DNA of 64,000 nt from Tubiluchus corallicola (Eukaryota; Priapulida; Priapulimorpha; Priapulimorphida; Tubiluchidae): assembly GCA_030141605.1 (NCBI GenBank), contig JAQGDQ010000396.1, positions 149,747 to 213,746 of the forward strand, read 5' to 3'. Shown here piece after piece: positions 60,736 to 64,000 of this stretch (its first letter is position 1; the number at the start of each line of letters is the position of its first letter). Both the position numbers and the translations under genes were made by a program. The notes under the pieces were generated by a model. That model was not told the DNA's origin and did no database searches. It saw only the letters and a program-made list of their open reading frames with translations.

Positions 60736-63700
60736 TCACTCTGACTGCAAACGACTAAGTGCATCAGCGACTGGGTTTTGTGCAGCAAAAATATGCTCAA
60801 TTGTGAAAGCATATTCGGCTAATTTAAGTGCCCAATGGCACAGACGGCGATTACGCTTGCGCATCTTATCAAGAGCAAGAAGACTTCGCTGGTCAGTGCG
60901 CAAAATGAATTCTCGGCCTTCTAAATAATAGCGCAGTTTTTCGATGCTAAATACAACACTTAAGCATTCTAATTTAACCATTGAGTATCTTGTTTCCGGT
61001 GCGGTTAACTTTCTGCTTATGTAAGTAATTGGGACTTCCCCAAGACCATCCTTCCGATCCTGTGAAAGGACAGCTCCGAGACCAGTAAAACTAGCATCTG
61101 TAGTTAATATAAATGTCTCATCAAAGTTGGGAGAATGTAGAACAGAATCTGAGAGATAATCAGGTAGCTGGATATCATTGATAGACTGAGTTGCTTTGGC
61201 TGTTGGGAAGAATGCATATTCAGGAAGACTGGACTCTTCTACTTGTCCAGCACCAATCTTTACCCAGTCATTTTCAACCTCTTCCCAATTAATTTGTGCA
61301 TTATCTTTGCTCTCTGCATAGAGGGCTAGGAGAACTAGTTCTTCTTCTCTATCCTCTGAGAGATAATCAGGTAGCTGGATATCATTGATAGACTGAGGTG
61401 CTTTGGCTGTTGGGAAGAATGCATATTCAGGAAGACCAGACTCTTCTACTTGTCCTGCACCAATTTTTACACAGTCATTTTCAATTTCTTCCCAATTAAT
61501 TTGTACATTATCTTTGCACTCTGCGTAGAGGGCTAGGGGAACTAGTTCTTCTTCTCTATCCACATAAGGTTTTAAACGATTTATGTGGCAGATACGACAG
61601 TCTCTTCTCTTGCCAGATTTTCCGATTTTTACTTTGTACGTGTAATCTGAGATTTTGTCTACAATAGGATAGGGTCCACGCCAGGTAGATAACATTTTGT
61701 TACCTTTCCTAAGACGTTGCAGCATTACCTTATCACCGACTTGGAAGTTCTTTTGTCTAGTCAGCTTATCGTACCATCCCTTTTGAGCCAATTTGGCTGC
61801 CTCGAGTGACTGATGAGCACCTTCCAGTGTCTCATCTAGTGTATTTAGTATTCGAGTCACATACTCATCCACATCTTCGAGGGCTGGTGGCTTTTCACGA
61901 CCCCATCGCTCTTTCAGCATAGAGAGAGGACCACGGAGGGGATAGCCGAAAACTAATTCGTTTGGCGAATACCCTGTAGATTCCTGAGGAACCTCCCTAT
62001 AGGCAAATAAGACAAAGGGTACAGCTTCATCCCAGGGAAGATTTGGTCGATCTTGTACAAGACGTCGAATAGAGTGTTTCAGGCTTTGGTTATAACGTTC
62101 ACAAAGCCCATTAGTAGATGGTGCAAATGCTGAGGTATAAATTCCTTTAACTCCAAGCTCCTGCTCTAATGAACAGGTAAGTGCAGAAGTAAACTGTGTA
62201 CCTTGGTCTGTAAGGATCTCACGCGGTATGCCATACCGACAACAAAATTGCAATACTGCCTGGAGGACTGTTTTTGTTTCAATGTTGGGCAAAGGATAAC
62301 AGTCTGGATAACGGGTGGCAAGGTCAATAAGTACAAGCGCATACTTATTTCCAGCAGGAGTGCGATCTAGTGGACCAATGAGATCCATAGCCACACGATA
62401 AAATGGCTGAGATGGAATGGGTAGTGGCTTAAGTGGGACCTTATCAGATTTACGTACTCTGGCAGTTCTTTGACATGCAATGCATGAACGACAATACTGG
62501 CGAACATTTCTTTTCACATGTGGCCAAATGAATTCCTGTAGGACACGATGTGTCGTTTTATTAATTCCTAAGTGGCCAGCCGTTCGAGCATCATGAGCAA
62601 GTTCCAAAACCTGTTTCCGCAAAACTTTTGGCAAAACCAAAAGCTCACGAGGTGGAGAAGCATTCCGCTGTTTGCACAAGTAGTACAGAACGCCATTGCG
62701 GAGAAAATAGCCTTTACCATTGCGTCTCGCTTCTTTAAGTGTGACCGCATGCTCAATCAGATTGCGAAGTGTGACGTCTTCAGTTTGCTCCGTTTTCAAC
62801 TGCTCTAAGGGTATATCAAGTAAGCTGTCTTGCACTGCATTTCCAGGAGTAAAAACTTCTTTCTGCAGTTGTTCATCACGTTTTGCTTCTGCCAGAAGCT
62901 TAGCAGCTTTAGCTCTTGTCACAGCAAATCCTGTCTCACTTAGGTTCCTTGTGTCATCAATGGGATTTGCAGTGATTGGCACAGGAATTTGGGGTCTTCC
63001 TTGCATTTCTGGTGCTCCTGTTTGGTTCCATTTATTTTGAGGGTCAACCTCCGTTTCTGAAGAAAAAGGTTTCAGCGCTGAAAGGTAATTGTTTCCCAAC
63101 AGGAAGTCAGCTGGTAAGTTATCTACTACGGTTACTGTGAGACAGCCAGATATATTTAGCGAAGGGCATATTATCTCTATCTCTGCCACTTTACATGGAG
63201 CCTTATGTCCATGGATACATAACAGGGACTTCGGGTCTTGTTCTAGATACTGTTCTCTTTTAACAAAATTTGGATGCAGCATTGACACATTAGCACCACT
63301 GTCACGTTGCCCAGTAATTGGGTTGCCATTAATTAGAGCTTCAAACATATATGGCAGTGTGTCTTTGGGAATGTCTTTCCATTTTTCATTATTGATGCTT
63401 TGAGTCAATTCAACATCACTGAAAAGCTGCCTATTCGGCTTCCCTAATTTGTTTTGAGTTAAAGCGTTGGTACCAGAGGGCGATCGGCATTCAGAACGTC
63501 TGTGTCCTGGCTTGCCACAACCATAGCAGATGATTCTTCGAGGTTCTCCTTGGCCTGCATTAGTAGTAGGTGCTGCGCTCTGCTTCTTCACCATGGGCCT
63601 AGTGGCAAACTTGTCTGGCCTCCTAAAGTGATCAGAGTTCCTCCCCATATCTTGGTAAGAAGCAACATATTTATCAGCCAGAGTTGCCATTTCCATGCCT

Positions 63701-64000
63701 GACTGAGGTTCTTCTCGACGTAGCCGTGTAGCTAAGTCTGTGGGCATCTTATTCATTATTTGTTCCATGGTAATTAGTTGGAAGAGCTTAGGGTAAGAGT
63801 CAACAGCGTCCATGGCCTCTACATAATCAGTTAAGGCTCGTTCAACCTTCAAGAAAAATTGCCGATATGTTTCATTCTTTGACTTTTCCAAAGTTCTGAA
63901 ACGTTTCCGGTACACATCAGTACTCAAGATGTATGCATTAACCAGTGCTTTTCTAACTAGAGAATAATTTTTGACGTCGGTTCGAGGAAGTTGCTGGTAG
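60736..64000 (-). CDS. Gmr1-like Ty3/Gypsy gag-protease-integrase-RNase H polyprotein, reverse transcriptase missing (5' partial)
   Basis: One uninterrupted minus-strand frame of over 1080 codons runs from the window edge to TGA at 60738-60736; upstream codons remain open at 64000. In order: a SCAN-like capsid C-terminal segment (MEQIMNKMP, EEPQSG, LADKYV), a CCHC zinc knuckle CYGCGKPGHRRSEC (about 63480-63525) and a retropepsin DSGA site (about 63292-63303). The integrase follows, with the zinc-binding GHLGINKTTH...CRSCIAC and D-D-E motifs MDLIGP, TDQGTQF and STNGLCERYN (62.6-62.09 kb), then a GPYPIV C-terminal region. After that come a duplicated 69-aa linker and an RNase H domain with TTDAS, KLECLS, RTDQRS and VADALSR. 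Integrase ahead of RNase H is the Gmr1 order; ordinary Gypsy elements have it last. No YxDD or other RT motif exists: the linker LPDYLS passes straight to SVLHSPNF, which normally follows RT. It is likely a non-autonomous derivative. Confidence 0.88.
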   Translation of the reverse strand, partial: YQQLPRTDVKNYSLVRKALVNAYILSTDVYRKRFRTLEKSKNETYRQFFLKVERALTDYVEAMDAVDSYPKLFQLITMEQIMNKMPTDLATRLRREEPQSGMEMATLADKYVASYQDMGRNSDHFRRPDKFATRPMVKKQSAAPTTNAGQGEPRRIICYGCGKPGHRRSECRSPSGTNALTQNKLGKPNRQLFSDVELTQSINNEKWKDIPKDTLPYMFEALINGNPITGQRDSGANVSMLHPNFVKREQYLEQDPKSLLCIHGHKAPCKVAEIEIICPSLNISGCLTVTVVDNLPADFLLGNNYLSALKPFSSETEVDPQNKWNQTGAPEMQGRPQIPVPITANPIDDTRNLSETGFAVTRAKAAKLLAEAKRDEQLQKEVFTPGNAVQDSLLDIPLEQLKTEQTEDVTLRNLIEHAVTLKEARRNGKGYFLRNGVLYYLCKQRNASPPRELLVLPKVLRKQVLELAHDARTAGHLGINKTTHRVLQEFIWPHVKRNVRQYCRSCIACQRTARVRKSDKVPLKPLPIPSQPFYRVAMDLIGPLDRTPAGNKYALVLIDLATRYPDCYPLPNIETKTVLQAVLQFCCRYGIPREILTDQGTQFTSALTCSLEQELGVKGIYTSAFAPSTNGLCERYNQSLKHSIRRLVQDRPNLPWDEAVPFVLFAYREVPQESTGYSPNELVFGYPLRGPLSMLKERWGREKPPALEDVDEYVTRILNTLDETLEGAHQSLEAAKLAQKGWYDKLTRQKNFQVGDKVMLQRLRKGNKMLSTWRGPYPIVDKISDYTYKVKIGKSGKRRDCRICHINRLKPYVDREEELVPLALYAECKDNVQINWEEIENDCVKIGAGQVEESGLPEYAFFPTAKAPQSINDIQLPDYLSEDREEELVLLALYAESKDNAQINWEEVENDWVKIGAGQVEESSLPEYAFFPTAKATQSINDIQLPDYLSDSVLHSPNFDETFILTTDASFTGLGAVLSQDRKDGLGEVPITYISRKLTAPETRYSMVKLECLSVVFSIEKLRYYLEGREFILRTDQRSLLALDKMRKRNRRLCHWALKLAEYAFTIEHIFAAQNPVADALSRLQSE

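Overview
The window is eukaryotic nuclear DNA: AT-rich, with genes split into many short exons carrying GT...AG borders, AATAAA signals, long microsatellites and decayed transposons. The gene set (a CHY zinc-finger protein, two GalNAc-transferase-7-like enzymes) and the repeats (5S-related SINE-like pieces, hAT and Tigger-type elements, a Gmr1-like LTR retrotransposon) point to an invertebrate animal. A lophotrochozoan is a guess that the sequence alone cannot settle.

Layout. 62-1988 (+): last three coding exons of a CHY-type zinc-finger protein. 4572-5870 (+): an intronless 432-codon gene of unknown function. 7710-20558 (-): a complete 12-exon GALNT7-like gene (568 aa). 20559-27408: about 6.8 kb between two divergent genes. 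27415-38698 (+): a second complete 12-exon GALNT7-like gene (582 aa). 38699-59400: no exons I can recognise, but many repeats and one promoter-like patch near 44.15 kb. 59.4-64.0 kb (-): the 3' half of a Gmr1-like LTR retrotransposon with a long open gag-protease-integrase-RNase H frame that lacks the reverse transcriptase core.

The two GALNT7-like genes are the main biology. They lie head to head, and their exon borders and phases correspond one to one, so they look like an old inverted duplication. Each product reads as a Golgi type II membrane protein: signal anchor, stem, GT-A catalytic domain with DxH, and a C-terminal beta-trefoil lectin domain. GalNAc-T7 is known as a follow-up enzyme that adds GalNAc to already glycosylated peptides. 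The plus-strand copy is the conservative one; the minus-strand copy is more diverged at several catalytic-domain positions. One intron of the plus-strand copy appears to use a GC donor where the paralog has GT.

Mobile DNA sits in the introns: a LINE relic and a terminal-inverted-repeat element in the minus-strand gene, a hAT-type element, a decayed Tigger/pogo element and an intronless ORF in the plus-strand gene. Exon coordinates come from manual translation and comparison of the two paralogs. Family names come from remembered motif knowledge; no database search was run.
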